A stretch of 64,000 nt of DNA from Bacteroidota bacterium (GTDB lineage: Bacteria > Bacteroidota > Bacteroidia > AKYH767-A > 2013-40CM-41-45): assembly GCA_016721305.1 (NCBI GenBank), contig JADKIH010000014.1, positions 34,566 to 98,565 of the forward strand, written 5' to 3'. This document shows, piece after piece, positions 46,233-56,697 of this stretch (position 1 is its first letter; every line of letters starts with the position of its first letter). The notes under the pieces are model-generated. The model saw only the letters and a program-made list of their open reading frames with translations. It made no database searches and had not been told where the DNA came from. The position numbers were made by a program, and so were the translations under genes.

Positions 46233-47366
46233 CTACTTTTTCGAGAAGAAATCCAATACGCAGTCTGTAATATATTTCAAAGTTTCCTCATTCATTTCGG
46301 TGTGAATTGGCAGAGAAAACACATTTTCACATAACCATTCCGTTATCGGGAAGTCACCTTTCTTGTAACGCGGGTCTGAATAGGCCTTTTGAAGGTGAAG
46401 TGGAACGGGATAGTAAATCATGCAAGGGACATCACGACCTGCAAGATATTCGCGCAATTTGGCGCGATCGGCATCTTTCAGGACGAGCGTGTACTGATGG
46501 AAAACGTGATTTGAAACGGTAGTGCGTTCAGGAATTATTAAGTGTGGGTGATTGGCAAATGCTTTGTCGTAGTATGCCGCTACTTTTCTGCGTGCATCGG
46601 CATACTCATCGAGGTGACGAAGTTTGATTCGGAGAATGGCAGCTTGAATGCTGTCGAGGCGAGAATTCACGCCAACTTCGTCGTGGTAATATTGAACAGA
46701 CTGGCCATGGTTTGCAACCATTCGGATTTTCTTAGCCAGTTCATCATCGTTTGTGAAAATAGCTCCACCATCGCCGTAGCAACCGAGATTTTTAGAAGGG
46801 AAAAATGATGTACAGCCTATGGTTCCTATGGTTCCGGCCTTTTGCTTATGACCATCTTTGAAACAATAATCGGCGCCGATCGCCTGAGCATTATCTTCGA
46901 TCACATATAAATTGTGCTTCTTGGCAATGTCCATGATGGCTTCCATTTCGGCACATTGTCCGAAGAGATGCACCGGAACGATAGCTTTCGTTTTTGGTGT
47001 AATGGCAGCTTCAACAGCTTTCGGATTCAGGGTAAAAGTGCCAGGATAAACATCGACCAATACCGGCTTTAGTTTAAGCAGTGCAATTACCTCAGCTGTA
47101 GCAACATAGGTGAAATTTGCTGTAATTACTTCATCGCCCGGCTGAAGATTCAGTGCCATCATGGCAATCTGAAGGGCATCAGTTCCGTTTGCGCAAGGAA
47201 TTACATGCTTGACATTCAGGTACTTCTCTAATTCAGCCTGGAAAGACTTTACCTCCGGGCCATTGATAAAAGCCGAAGAGCGAATTGTATTGAGAACGGC
47301 CTGATCAACCTCGGCCTGTATTTTTTCATACTGACCAATGAGGTCAACCATCTGTATTTTTTTCAT
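46233..47366 (-). CDS. wbpE: DegT/DnrJ/EryC1/StrS aminotransferase (WbpE-like)
   Basis: 377 residues, PLP-dependent sugar aminotransferase. The PLP lysine is in SFFPSKNLG; NGTDALQIAMMAL and EDNAQAIGA are family motifs, and the C-terminal YYPVPLHLQKAY is typical of WbpE. It would transaminate UDP-3-keto-GlcNAcA. First gene of the island; 58 bases before ugd. Divergent from pdhA. Confidence 0.9.
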   Translation of the reverse strand: MKKIQMVDLIGQYEKIQAEVDQAVLNTIRSSAFINGPEVKSFQAELEKYLNVKHVIPCANGTDALQIAMMALNLQPGDEVITANFTYVATAEVIALLKLKPVLVDVYPGTFTLNPKAVEAAITPKTKAIVPVHLFGQCAEMEAIMDIAKKHNLYVIEDNAQAIGADYCFKDGHKQKAGTIGTIGCTSFFPSKNLGCYGDGGAIFTNDDELAKKIRMVANHGQSVQYYHDEVGVNSRLDSIQAAILRIKLRHLDEYADARRKVAAYYDKAFANHPHLIIPERTTVSNHVFHQYTLVLKDADRAKLREYLAGRDVPCMIYYPVPLHLQKAYSDPRYKKGDFPITEWLCENVFSLPIHTEMNEETLKYITDCVLDFFSKK

Positions 47367-47387
47367 CCTATTCGTTGTAAAGTGGTG

Positions 47388-47395
47388 CGAAGGTA
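47388..47395 (-). promoter_or_regulatory. -7-like element (TACCTTCG) before the sugar island
   Basis: On the minus strand TACCTTCG, a near match to TAnnTTTG with the same TTCG variant seen before tRNA-Leu, lies 21 bases before the wbpE ATG. The spacer contains no standard -33. Confidence 0.4.
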
Positions 47396-47515
47396 AAGAT
47401 TTTTTTACCTCATTTTGGTGGATTTTCTGAAGATAAAGGCCGTGTTTTTTCGCGCGTTTTTCCCTTTAGAATGGCAGGGAAACGCGAAAAAAGTCAATTT
47501 ATTATGGATAAAATG

Positions 47516-47523
47516 TATCTTTG
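47516..47523 (+). promoter_or_regulatory. Bacteroidota -7 element (TATCTTTG) of pdhA
   Basis: Exact TAnnTTTG match 21 bases before the pdhA ATG. Lies in the 178-base divergent region shared with the sugar island. Confidence 0.55.
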
Positions 47524-47544
47524 CGGTTCGCTTTAAAATCAGTT

Positions 47545-48540
47545 ATGGCCAAATCAAAATTCCCCAAGGAAACTTATCTGGAATGGTATGAGCAAATGCT
47601 GCTGATGCGCAAGTTCGAAGAACGTGCCGGTCAGCTGTATGGTATGCAGAAGATTAAGGGTTTTTGTCACCTCTATATCGGACAAGAAGCAGTAGTAGCC
47701 GGTGCAATCAGCACATTAAAGCCTCAGGATAATATGATCACTGCATATCGTGATCATGCACATGCTCTGGCAAAAGGTACTTCTGCCCGTGCTGTGATGG
47801 CTGAGTTGTATGGCAAAGCTACAGGATGTTCGAAGGGTAAAGGTGGTTCGATGCACATGTTTGACGCAGAGCATAAATTCTTCGGCGGGCATGGAATCGT
47901 AGGCGGACAAATTCCTATCGGTGCCGGTATCGCTTTTGCCGATAAGTACAATGGCAATAAGAATGTCACTCTTTGTTATATGGGCGATGGTGCCGTTCGT
48001 CAGGGTGCTTTTCACGAAGCATTGAATATGGCAATGACATGGAAATTGCCTGTCATTTTCATTATCGAAAATAATAATTACGCGATGGGTACTTCAGTTG
48101 AACGTACCTCTAACGTAACCGATTTATATAAGCTCGGACTCGCATACGATATGCCTTCGGAGCCGGTAGACGGAATGAGCGTCGAAGCTGTACACACAGC
48201 AATGGAAAAAGCTGTGAAGCATGCGCGCGACGGAAAAGGTCCTTCGCTTTTAGAAATGAATACGTATCGTTACAAAGGTCACTCAATGAGCGATCCTGCC
48301 AAATACCGTACGAAGGAAGAAGTAGAATCTTACAAGGCAAAAGATCCGATTGAAATTGTCCTGAAAACTATTCAGGATAATAAAATGGCGACGGCTGCTG
48401 AAATCGAAATCATAAACAATCGTGTACGTGATATTGTTGAAGACAGCGTACAGTTTTCAGAAGAGTCGCCTTACCCGGATCGTTCAGAGTTGTATACCGA
48501 TGTGTATGCACAGAAGGATTACCCGTATATCATGGACTAA
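47545..48540 (+). CDS. pdhA: Pyruvate dehydrogenase E1 component, alpha subunit
   Basis: 331 residues from the ATG at 47545 (an in-frame TTG at 47521 overlaps the promoter element). The thiamine diphosphate motif runs from GDGAVRQGAFHEALNMA to ENNNYA, and the phosphorylation-loop-like YRYKGHSMSDPAKYR is present. The beta subunit gene is not between pdhA and E2; it must be elsewhere in the genome. Confidence 0.95.
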   Translation: MAKSKFPKETYLEWYEQMLLMRKFEERAGQLYGMQKIKGFCHLYIGQEAVVAGAISTLKPQDNMITAYRDHAHALAKGTSARAVMAELYGKATGCSKGKGGSMHMFDAEHKFFGGHGIVGGQIPIGAGIAFADKYNGNKNVTLCYMGDGAVRQGAFHEALNMAMTWKLPVIFIIENNNYAMGTSVERTSNVTDLYKLGLAYDMPSEPVDGMSVEAVHTAMEKAVKHARDGKGPSLLEMNTYRYKGHSMSDPAKYRTKEEVESYKAKDPIEIVLKTIQDNKMATAAEIEIINNRVRDIVEDSVQFSEESPYPDRSELYTDVYAQKDYPYIMD

Positions 48541-48579
48541 TATTCTTACACAGTTTTTTAAAAAGATAAATTTCAGCAC

Positions 48580-49860
48580 ATGGCAGAAATAGTTAGAATG
48601 CCGAAGATGAGTGATACGATGACGGAAGGTGTCGTAGCTAAATGGCATAAGAAAGTTGGTGATCCGGTTAAGTCGGGTGAGCTCGTAGCCGAAATCGAAA
48701 CTGATAAGGCAACGATGGAATTCGAATCTTATCAGGAAGGTGTTTTACTTTATCGCGGAGTGGAAGAAGGTAAGGCTGCTCCCGTGGATGGCGTATTAGC
48801 TATTCTCGGCAAAGCGGGCGAAGACTATAAAGCTTTACTCGATGGGGAAAAAGCAAAAGCTCCCGTAGCCGAAGCTCCGAAAGCCGCTGCTCCTGTTGAA
48901 ACGAAGAAAGCCGAAGCTCCTGCTCCAAAGCCTGCCGTTGCTCCAACACCGGCTCCTGCAGCGAAACCGGCTCCGGCTGTGGTTTCCGCTGATGATAAAC
49001 TTAAAGCATCTCCTTTAGCTCGCCGTTTAGCAAGCGAAAAAGGAATTGATCTTTCTAAAGTTATGGGTTCGGGCGATTCAGGTCGCATCGTGAAAAGAGA
49101 TATCGACTGGTTTAAACCGGGTATGTCAGTTGCTTCAGGCAACGGATTTTCTCCGGCTGTAACTACTGAAGGATATGAAGAAGTTGTTGTATCGCAAATG
49201 CGCAAGACAATTGCAAAACGTCTGAGCGAAAGTATGTTTACAGCACCGCATTTCTATCTTACGATGGAAATCGATATGGACAATGCGATCTCTGCACGTG
49301 AAAGCATCAACGCTGTTACAGGTTCAAAAGTATCGTTCAACGATTTAGTCATTAAGGCCAGTGCCGCAGCATTGCGTCAGCATCCGAAAGTAAACTCTTC
49401 GTGGTTGGGTGATAAAATTCGATTCAATCAGCATATTCACATTGGTGTTGCCGTAGCAGTAGAAGAGGGGCTCCTCGTTCCTGTAGTTCGCTTTGCCGAT
49501 TCGAAAACACTTCGCGAAATTAATGCGGAGGTGAAGACGTACGCTCAAAAAGCAAAAGATAAAAAACTCCAGCCTTCAGACTGGGAAGGAAATACTTTTA
49601 CGATTTCAAATCTTGGTATGTTCGGAATCGATGAGTTTACGGCTATTATCAATCCGCCGGATGCCTGCATCTTAGCAGTGGGCGGAATTCGTCAGACTCC
49701 GGTTGTAAAGAACGGACAAGTTGTTCCCGGCAATTTGATGAAAGTTACTCTAAGCTGCGATCATCGCGTTGTCGATGGTGCTACCGGCGCTGATTTCCTT
49801 CGTACGCTGAAAGGTTTGTTGGAAAATCCGGTTGTGTTATTAGGACAAGCTTCGATTTAG
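48580..49860 (+). CDS. pdhC: Dihydrolipoamide acetyltransferase, E2 of pyruvate dehydrogenase
   Basis: 426 residues. One lipoyl domain (Lys43 in ETDKATMEFES), an Ala/Pro/Lys-rich linker (about 95-140), a peripheral-subunit-binding domain (ASPLARRLASEKGIDL, 146-180) and the catalytic domain ending with the CDHRVVDGATGADFL active site. A single lipoyl domain rather than two or three. 39 bases after pdhA, same operon. Confidence 0.95.
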   Translation: MAEIVRMPKMSDTMTEGVVAKWHKKVGDPVKSGELVAEIETDKATMEFESYQEGVLLYRGVEEGKAAPVDGVLAILGKAGEDYKALLDGEKAKAPVAEAPKAAAPVETKKAEAPAPKPAVAPTPAPAAKPAPAVVSADDKLKASPLARRLASEKGIDLSKVMGSGDSGRIVKRDIDWFKPGMSVASGNGFSPAVTTEGYEEVVVSQMRKTIAKRLSESMFTAPHFYLTMEIDMDNAISARESINAVTGSKVSFNDLVIKASAAALRQHPKVNSSWLGDKIRFNQHIHIGVAVAVEEGLLVPVVRFADSKTLREINAEVKTYAQKAKDKKLQPSDWEGNTFTISNLGMFGIDEFTAIINPPDACILAVGGIRQTPVVKNGQVVPGNLMKVTLSCDHRVVDGATGADFLRTLKGLLENPVVLLGQASI

Positions 49861-49892
49861 TAACCGGTATTTGCTCTTAAGAAATTAAATAT

Positions 49893-49928
49893 AAAGAGGC
49901 TGCTATTTATTAGCAGCCTCTTTTTTTT
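49893..49928 (+). terminator. Rho-independent terminator after pdhC
   Basis: AAAGAGGCTGCTA and TAGCAGCCTCTTT with a five-base loop, then a run of T. Confidence 0.9.
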
Positions 49929-49971
49929 CTTAGTGTCTTAGTGATAAAAATAAACACAAAGACACTAAAAG
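49929..49971. repeat. Imperfect inverted repeat of CTTAGTGTC type
   Basis: CTTAGTGTCTTAGTG at 49929-49943 is an internal direct repeat and is matched by its near reverse complement CACAAAGACACTAAAAG at 49955-49971. It lies between two terminators of convergent genes. Confidence 0.65.
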
Positions 49972-49980
49972 TGTAAAATA

Positions 49981-50014
49981 AAAAGAGCTGCCTCTAATCC
50001 GAGGCAGCTCTTTT
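49981..50014 (-). terminator. Terminator of the giant T9SS gene
   Basis: AAAAGAGCTGCCTC and GAGGCAGCTCTTTT with a six-base loop; on the minus strand the stem is followed by a T-rich tract. Confidence 0.85.
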
Positions 50015-50044
50015 ATTTTGTAGCAATTTGTTCTAAAGAACAGA

Positions 50045-53000
50045 TTACTGGATAACCACTAAACGAGTGCTAACCTTCGAGCCTGAAATCACCTGCAAAG
50101 AGTAAACTCCTTTTGCAAAGCCTGTAAGATCGAATGTGTGTTTAGATTCAGCGATAGGAGTAGCAATGAGGATACGTCCTTGTACATCGATCAAACGAAC
50201 GATGAGGTTTTTCGCTACACCTGCATCAACAGTAATCTTGTTTTGAGCAGGGTTAGGATACACGCTGATTCCGCCGTCTAATTCTACATCGGCAACACCT
50301 ACAGTAATTGTCAAGCTGATTGTGTCAGAGTTGATACAACCGAAGTTGTCGAGAACGGCAACGATGTAATCGCCTGATGAATCAGCAACAATTGTTTGTG
50401 TAGTAGCCGATGTGTTCCATACATATTGTACAAAACCGGCACCTGCATCGAGAATGATAGAATCAGAAACAGTAGTATCGTTACCAAGGAATACTGTTGG
50501 TAAAGGATGTACCGTAGCAATCACTTCTGTGCGAGCTTGTGTATTGCAATAGTTGCCTGTTTGAGCATAGAAGCTTGTTGTGCTTGTCAGATTCGGAATG
50601 TTGTAGCTGTCGCCAACATACAAAAGAGTTCCGCCTGTCGGAGCATCGTACCAGTAAATTGTATCTGTAGAAGATGCGTTAATAATAACCGAACCTTCAC
50701 CACAACGAGCGCCACCCAATCCAACAGGTGATGGAGGAGCAACTACTGTAGTTACATCACTGATGGTAGTATCATTTACGTGATCCTGATCGTTTGAATA
50801 ACCTGTATAAGCAAGGAGGTGATATGTTCCACCAGCTACAGAGTTGATGATGCCCATGTTCAACACCACTGAGCTTGTACCTGCGATAGGACCTGCTACA
50901 GTTTGCGTGAATGTAGTTGTTGTGCTACCGGTAATGTCGATTGTTACCGGAATGTTTGAAGCCGGACTTGAACCTAAGTTGCTCAAACGAATCTGAACAT
51001 AGATTGAATCGTCGGCACAATCGTGGTCAACCGGAGAAAGGATTTCGGTAACACCAACGTCGAACGGAAGAACAACAGTTACACAGATTTCATCGCTGTT
51101 TGTACAGCCGTTTCCATCAGTAACTACAACTGTATAACAGCCTGTTGCATTTACGTTAATTGTTTGTGATGTTGCACCTGTTGACCAAGTGTAATCTACA
51201 AATCCTGCACCAGCATCAAGAGTAATTGTATTTCCTAAGTTGATACTTGTATCATTACCAAGATCAATTGAAGGTAAAGCGTAGATGTTTACGTTTACAG
51301 CTGTACGAGGACTTTCGCAAAGGCTGTACGCTGCTGCATAGTATATTGCACTTGCACTCAGTACCGGTGTTGTGTAAGTCGCACCTGAATCAATCGGTGT
51401 ACCGCCTGTTGCATCTTCATACCATAGGATAGAGTCAGCCGATGTAGCAGTGAGAACAACAGAACCTGAACCGCAATTGTTCACATCAGTTGCCGTTGGA
51501 GCAGCCGGTGGAACACCGAGGAAATAAGTTGCATTCAATGTGTCGTTCGCATGAACGTCGTCGGCAGCAAGATCAGTGTAGCTCTTAATTGTAAGTGAGC
51601 CACCTGCGCTAAGGTCGATTGTTGTTGAATAGGTAATCGTGTCAGAATCTCCCGATACTAAGGAGCCTACGATAGCTTGAGAAAGAGTCGTGTTTACTGC
51701 ACCGGATAAAACTGTTGTTACATTGAAACCTGATTCAGTGAATCCGCCTGTGTTCGTTACAACAACAGTTACAGATGTAACGGCTTCGCCACAAACACTG
51801 TCGACCGGACTTAATAAGGCCGTTACACCAACGTTACGAGAAACGGAAGCATATTCATCGGCACCGATATCAGGTGTGAGATTGCTACGTGTTTGTCCGT
51901 CGATATCGTCTGTAACAGATGCTAAAGGAGTACCGCGATCATCCATCGCTATTGCTGTAGCATGCAAATCTGTACTTGAAACAAAATTCGGATTTACGCT
52001 AACTGAATTTGAATCTTTGAAGAGGCAGCAATCCAGTCGTTCAAAGTAGGTGTATCGTTTCCGTCATAATTACCAACATTTGTTCCGGTAATGTAAAGGT
52101 CGTTGTGATCAGAAGCAGAAATTCCGAATACGGCTGAGTCAGACACCACATATGCGTATCCACCACCTGTATTTGCAAGAACATTATTCTTTACAATTTT
52201 ACCTGAACCTGAACCGCGCATGAATAATGCTGAATAAGAATTCACAGCTCCTGTTACTAATACGCTATTGAAAACTACATCCTGATAATCGCCGTTAATC
52301 ATTGAGATACCGGCAGAATCTGTACAATGGATAAAATTGTTTGCTACTAAACCGTGAATACCTGCCAAACCTGTACAGTCTACCATGTAGATACCTGTAC
52401 CTGATACCGATGAGATGTTGTTTTTCGTAATTGTATGATTACGTTGGCAACGATCGAGATAAATTGAAACGTAGAAGAGGTTTCCGGATGTAGTTGTAAT
52501 TGAGTTGTCAGTAACGTTCACAGCTCCTTCATTACTCATCTGAATTGCTTTTGAGTACTGATTGGTAAAAGTGTTGTGACTGATTTCAGTTCCTAATTCA
52601 AGAGAAATAGTATTCACACCATTCATGTAAACACCCAAAGAACCATTGATGAAATGATTATAAGTGAAAACGTTCATGCTATCGTTGAAAGTAGTGCCTG
52701 AGCTTGGAATAAACCAATGCAGCCAATGAGTTATTCGTAGCATTCGTTGAACCCATTAAGCGGCAATTGGTGATTGTATTGTGAGTTGCATTATTCGTGT
52801 ATTCAATCACACGTCCGTAAGGCTGAATGCCGCTTCTCTCGAGAGTAAGGTGTTTGAATGTGAAATAATCGGCACCATCCATTTTGATCAGATAGTTTGT
52901 TCCGGTTAATGCAGGCTGAGAAGGGTAGGTAAGAGTTACCGATGTGCTATCGCCGTCTTCTGACTGGAATAAAATTGTGTTCAATGAGTCAGCTCCCGGA

Positions 53001-53566
53001 ATTTCTCCGATTACATTCTGCATTGTGTCACTGCCCGCACGCATGTTGAAGATAACTGAACCGCAAAGTCCGCTAGTCGACATAGCCGTGATCGCATCAT
53101 TGAAAGTTGCGAAGTCAGGTGTCGTTCCGCCAATAGTGTAGATGCCGCTCATTGCTACATCCACGCTTGCCGATGCCGAGTCATTCGAACCGTCGTCGTC
53201 AGCTCCGTTGTTCGGATTGTACGTCCATGCCTGAATTGCATAGGTGCCGTAACGGAAATCTACCGTGCCCAAATCAACCGTATCGTCTACTCCGGAAGCA
53301 ATCGTCCCGTTGAAGTTGAAAGGTGTTTGTGCGTTTCCGTTCAGCGTCCATCCAACGAGTACTGAAGTGATATCGACACTTCCGTAGTTGTGAATGATGG
53401 CTTTCACCGATTGTGGACCCGCGCAACCCGGTGTGGTGGGTTCGCTGATGGTCATAATCCCTGCGTCGACACCGACAAACGGTGCATTGGCGAGGGTGAT
53501 CTGACAGCTAATGAACAGCATCATCGCCGTCATCAACCAGGATCTCATCGTAAATGGTTTTCTCAT
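50045..53566 (-). CDS. Large secreted beta-helix protein with type IX sorting domain (two frameshifts)
   Basis: Repaired length about 1173 residues. Order: signal peptide (1-27), a CARDB-like domain, a right-handed parallel beta-helix region (about 140-530, repeats rich in N, G and I such as SHNTFTNQ), two more CARDB-like domains (NVGVTALLSPVD, DVGVTEILSPVD), alternating with Ig/PKD-like units of the DAGAGFV(D/Q)Y(T/V)W type, and a C-terminal T9SS type A sorting domain (VYPNPAQNKITV..KGVYSLQV). One extra T near 52713 and one missing A near 52016-52018 split it into three frames. Probably a surface adhesin or polysaccharide-binding protein; no catalytic residues are evident. Confidence 0.85.
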
Positions 53567-53729
53567 GATTATTTGAATTATTTATGGTTTAGTTTTTTCA
53601 GAATTTAGCGTTCTGTAAAATTACGTTACTTCAGAGGAGAAGTTCCGTGCTTTAACCATAAACTTTTCACGTATTCAATGTTGAAAAGACGGCTGTTTTT
53701 CCCTAGATAAAAAGTGATTAAACCGAAAA

Positions 53730-54452
53730 TTAATCGTTGTTTGAATTCTGCTTTTCCGCATAGTGATACTGAATATTCACTGTAGGGTGCGTCGTTGTTG
53801 GGCTTTCAATGTTTTCGTCGGAAATTTCTTCAACAAGCGGAGCGTTTTTCTCGAGCTCTTCATCAATCTCCCATTGAGCTTTTGGACGCTGCGGACCTTC
53901 GTGACGGAAATATATTGCCGCAAAAATTCCGGCGACCGACCCGGCCAGGTGCGATTCCCAGGAGATAAGCTGATTCACCGGTAAGATTCCCCATACCATA
54001 CTACCGTATAAAAACGTGATCAGCATCGAAACGGCCATCAGTCGTGTGTCTTTGCGCAATAGTCCGCTAAAGAAGAGGAAGAACACAAAGCCGTAAATCA
54101 ATCCGCTCGCTCCGATATGACTTTCGGGCCGCGCCATCAGCCAAACCCAAAAACCGGTAAACAACCAGATCATTCCAATTACTCGCCAGGCTATTTCCCG
54201 ATAAAAGTAAATTAGCCCGGTTCCAACTAAAAAGATTGGAAGGGTGTTCGATAGAATATGGTCTAAATCACCGTGAATGAATGGGGCGCTGAATATTCCA
54301 AACAGCCCTTCAAGCGTGCGCGGACGAATACCCAGCCAAACCCAACGCTGACCGCCTGTTTGAGCATTGAGCTCAATCAGCCAGATCACGATGGAAAAGA
54401 GCATCGGATAGCGAATCGATCGCCAGATTTCTTTTTTGTTTATTGTCGTCAT
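53730..54452 (-). CDS. Rhomboid family intramembrane serine protease
   Basis: 240 residues from the ATG at 54452; in-frame codons further up overlap recG and lack membrane character. Six transmembrane segments. The catalytic Ser is in HIGASGLIYG and the His in WESHLAGSVAG; HGDLDHILSN supplies the conserved loop-1 region. The C-terminal 60 residues are an acidic, soluble tail. Substrates unknown. Divergent from recG. Confidence 0.9.
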   Translation of the reverse strand: MTTINKKEIWRSIRYPMLFSIVIWLIELNAQTGGQRWVWLGIRPRTLEGLFGIFSAPFIHGDLDHILSNTLPIFLVGTGLIYFYREIAWRVIGMIWLFTGFWVWLMARPESHIGASGLIYGFVFFLFFSGLLRKDTRLMAVSMLITFLYGSMVWGILPVNQLISWESHLAGSVAGIFAAIYFRHEGPQRPKAQWEIDEELEKNAPLVEEISDENIESPTTTHPTVNIQYHYAEKQNSNND

Positions 54453-54543
54453 TGCTTGTATGGGCAAGATAATACGGTTGCTTATAATATCCTTAATCTC
54501 CGGAACAAAAGAATGAACAGGAAAGATTATTTTTACCGCGATT

Positions 54544-56649
54544 ATGAAGTACGATTTCTTCCAAACCCCTGTAGAATTTGTAAAAGGTGTCGGCCCGCAA
54601 AGGGCTGAACTCCTCCGTAAAGAGCTTGGCATCTTTACTCAGGGCGATCTGCTTCATCATTTTCCGTTTCGCTACGTCGACCGTACCAAGTTCTATACCG
54701 TCAAGGAAGTAAGTGCCAATTTGCCCTATATACAGCTTCGTGGTGTCATTCGTTCTCTTGTTGTTCGTGGCGAAAAGCGGAGGAAGTTTCTGGCAGGACG
54801 ATTCGAAGACGAAACGGGGACGATCGAACTAAAGTGGTTTCAGGGAATAAAGTGGCTTTCTACGTCATTAAAGCTGAATACGGAATATGTACTCTTCGGA
54901 AAGCCGAATGAATTCAACGGCTCGATCAATATTATTCACCCTGAATTGGAACTGGCTTCGGAAGCCAAATTGTCGCTTCCTTCATCAATGCAGCCGGTCT
55001 ATAGCACGACGGAAAAGCTCAAGCTAAAAGGTCTAGACAGTAAAGGTCTTCTGAAATTGCAGAAGAATATCCGTATGTCGTTCCCGACTTCTTTCCCGGA
55101 AACTCTTCCGCAGCCGATCGTGAATGCTTACAAAATGATGAGCCGAACGGAAGCTATTTCGTCGATTCACATGCCGGAGACTCTCGCCGATATGCAACGT
55201 GCGGAGTTTCGAATTAAGTTCGAAGAGCTTTTCTATTTGCAATTACGATTGCTCAAATCGAAATTGCTTCGAATGGAAAAGTACAAGGGATTAATATTCA
55301 AGTCAGTAGGAGAGAAGTTCAATTCTTTTTACCACGATCATCTTCCTTTTCCACTGACGAATGCGCAGAAACGTGTGATCAAGGAAATCCGAACAGATTG
55401 CGGTTCGGGTCATCAGATGAATCGGCTCTTGCAAGGTGATGTGGGCTCGGGAAAAACGCTCGTTGCTCTCATGTGTATGCTGATTGCAATTGATAATGGT
55501 TATCAGGCTTGTCTGATGGCGCCGACGGAAATCCTGGCAAATCAACATGCCGAAACGCTTTCCAAATTCCTGGAGAAAATGGATGTGAAAGTGGCATTGC
55601 TTACGGGTTCTACAAAAGTGGCGGCACGACGCGAAATTCATAAGCGATTGCTTGCCGGTGAAATCGATATTCTCATTGGCACGCATGCACTCATCGAAGA
55701 TCCTGTACAATTCAAAGATCTCGGCTTTGTAGTGATCGACGAACAGCATCGCTTCGGAGTGGAGCAGCGTTCTCGTTTGTGGAAGAAGAATGAAGTGGTT
55801 CCGCACGTTTTGGTAATGACGGCAACACCGATTCCGCGAACTCTCGCGATGACTTTGTATGGCGATCTCGATGTTTCAGTAATTGACGAAATGCCGCCGG
55901 GAAGAAAGCCGATTAAAACGATTCATCGTTTCGAATCGCATCGTTTGCAGTTGTGGTCGTTTTTGAAAAGTGAAATCGAATTGGGAAGACAAGTTTACAT
56001 TGTATATCCGCTCATCGAAGAATCGGAGAAAATGGATTTGAATAATCTCATGCATGGCTTCGAATCGATTTGTCGCGATTTCCCGATGCCGAAATATCAT
56101 GTGAGTATTGTTCATGGAAAAATGAAACCGAAGGATAAGGATTTTGAGATGCAACGTTTTTTAAGAAATGAAACGCAAATCATGGTTGCTACCACGGTGA
56201 TTGAAGTTGGAGTGAATGTTCCAAATGCATCGGTGATGATTATCGAAAACTCCGAGCGCTTTGGTCTCTCGCAATTGCATCAGTTGCGCGGACGCGTTGG
56301 TCGTGGTGCCGATCAGAGTTATTGCATTCTTGTTACCGGTCCGAAATTGGGAAATGACGCTCGGCTTCGTATCAAGACTATGTGCGAAACAAACGACGGA
56401 TTTCAAATTGCCGAAACCGACTTGCGCCTGCGTGGTCCGGGCGATGCCGAAGGAACTCGTCAAAGCGGAATGCTCGATTTGAGATTGGCGGATTTGTCGA
56501 AAGACGGACAAATTGTTCAAATCGCGCGCGATGCCGCTACGGCCATTTTGAAAGAGGATCCGGAGCTGCAAAATCCACTAAATGAGGTCATCAACCGGCA
56601 GGTGGAAATCCATATAAAACGGACCGGACAATGGGGGCGGATTAGCTAG
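54544..56649 (+). CDS. recG: ATP-dependent DNA helicase RecG
   Basis: 701 residues. Wedge (OB) domain at the N-terminus (FPFRYVDRT, VVRGEKRRKFLAGRFEDETGT), Walker A GDVGSGKT at 298-305, DEQHRFGVEQR (motif II), and the TRG-region RGRVGRG and LRLRGPGDAEGTRQSG near the end. Remodels stalled replication forks and branched DNA. Its length and domains are complete. Confidence 0.97.
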   Translation: MKYDFFQTPVEFVKGVGPQRAELLRKELGIFTQGDLLHHFPFRYVDRTKFYTVKEVSANLPYIQLRGVIRSLVVRGEKRRKFLAGRFEDETGTIELKWFQGIKWLSTSLKLNTEYVLFGKPNEFNGSINIIHPELELASEAKLSLPSSMQPVYSTTEKLKLKGLDSKGLLKLQKNIRMSFPTSFPETLPQPIVNAYKMMSRTEAISSIHMPETLADMQRAEFRIKFEELFYLQLRLLKSKLLRMEKYKGLIFKSVGEKFNSFYHDHLPFPLTNAQKRVIKEIRTDCGSGHQMNRLLQGDVGSGKTLVALMCMLIAIDNGYQACLMAPTEILANQHAETLSKFLEKMDVKVALLTGSTKVAARREIHKRLLAGEIDILIGTHALIEDPVQFKDLGFVVIDEQHRFGVEQRSRLWKKNEVVPHVLVMTATPIPRTLAMTLYGDLDVSVIDEMPPGRKPIKTIHRFESHRLQLWSFLKSEIELGRQVYIVYPLIEESEKMDLNNLMHGFESICRDFPMPKYHVSIVHGKMKPKDKDFEMQRFLRNETQIMVATTVIEVGVNVPNASVMIIENSERFGLSQLHQLRGRVGRGADQSYCILVTGPKLGNDARLRIKTMCETNDGFQIAETDLRLRGPGDAEGTRQSGMLDLRLADLSKDGQIVQIARDAATAILKEDPELQNPLNEVINRQVEIHIKRTGQWGRIS

Positions 56650-56667
56650 AAAAACCATTGAAAATTC

Positions 56668-56675
56668 TATCTTTG
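56668..56675 (+). promoter_or_regulatory. Bacteroidota -7 element (TATCTTTG) of pheT
   Basis: Exact TAnnTTTG match 22 bases before the pheT ATG; no -33 at standard spacing. Confidence 0.5.
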
Positions 56676-56697
56676 CGGCCAATAAACGTGTACCGCA

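Noticed and set aside
54453..54632. 60-residue N-terminal extension of the rhomboid protease
   Set aside because: It overlaps recG on the opposite strand, has no membrane or targeting character, and an ATG at 54452 gives the normal start.
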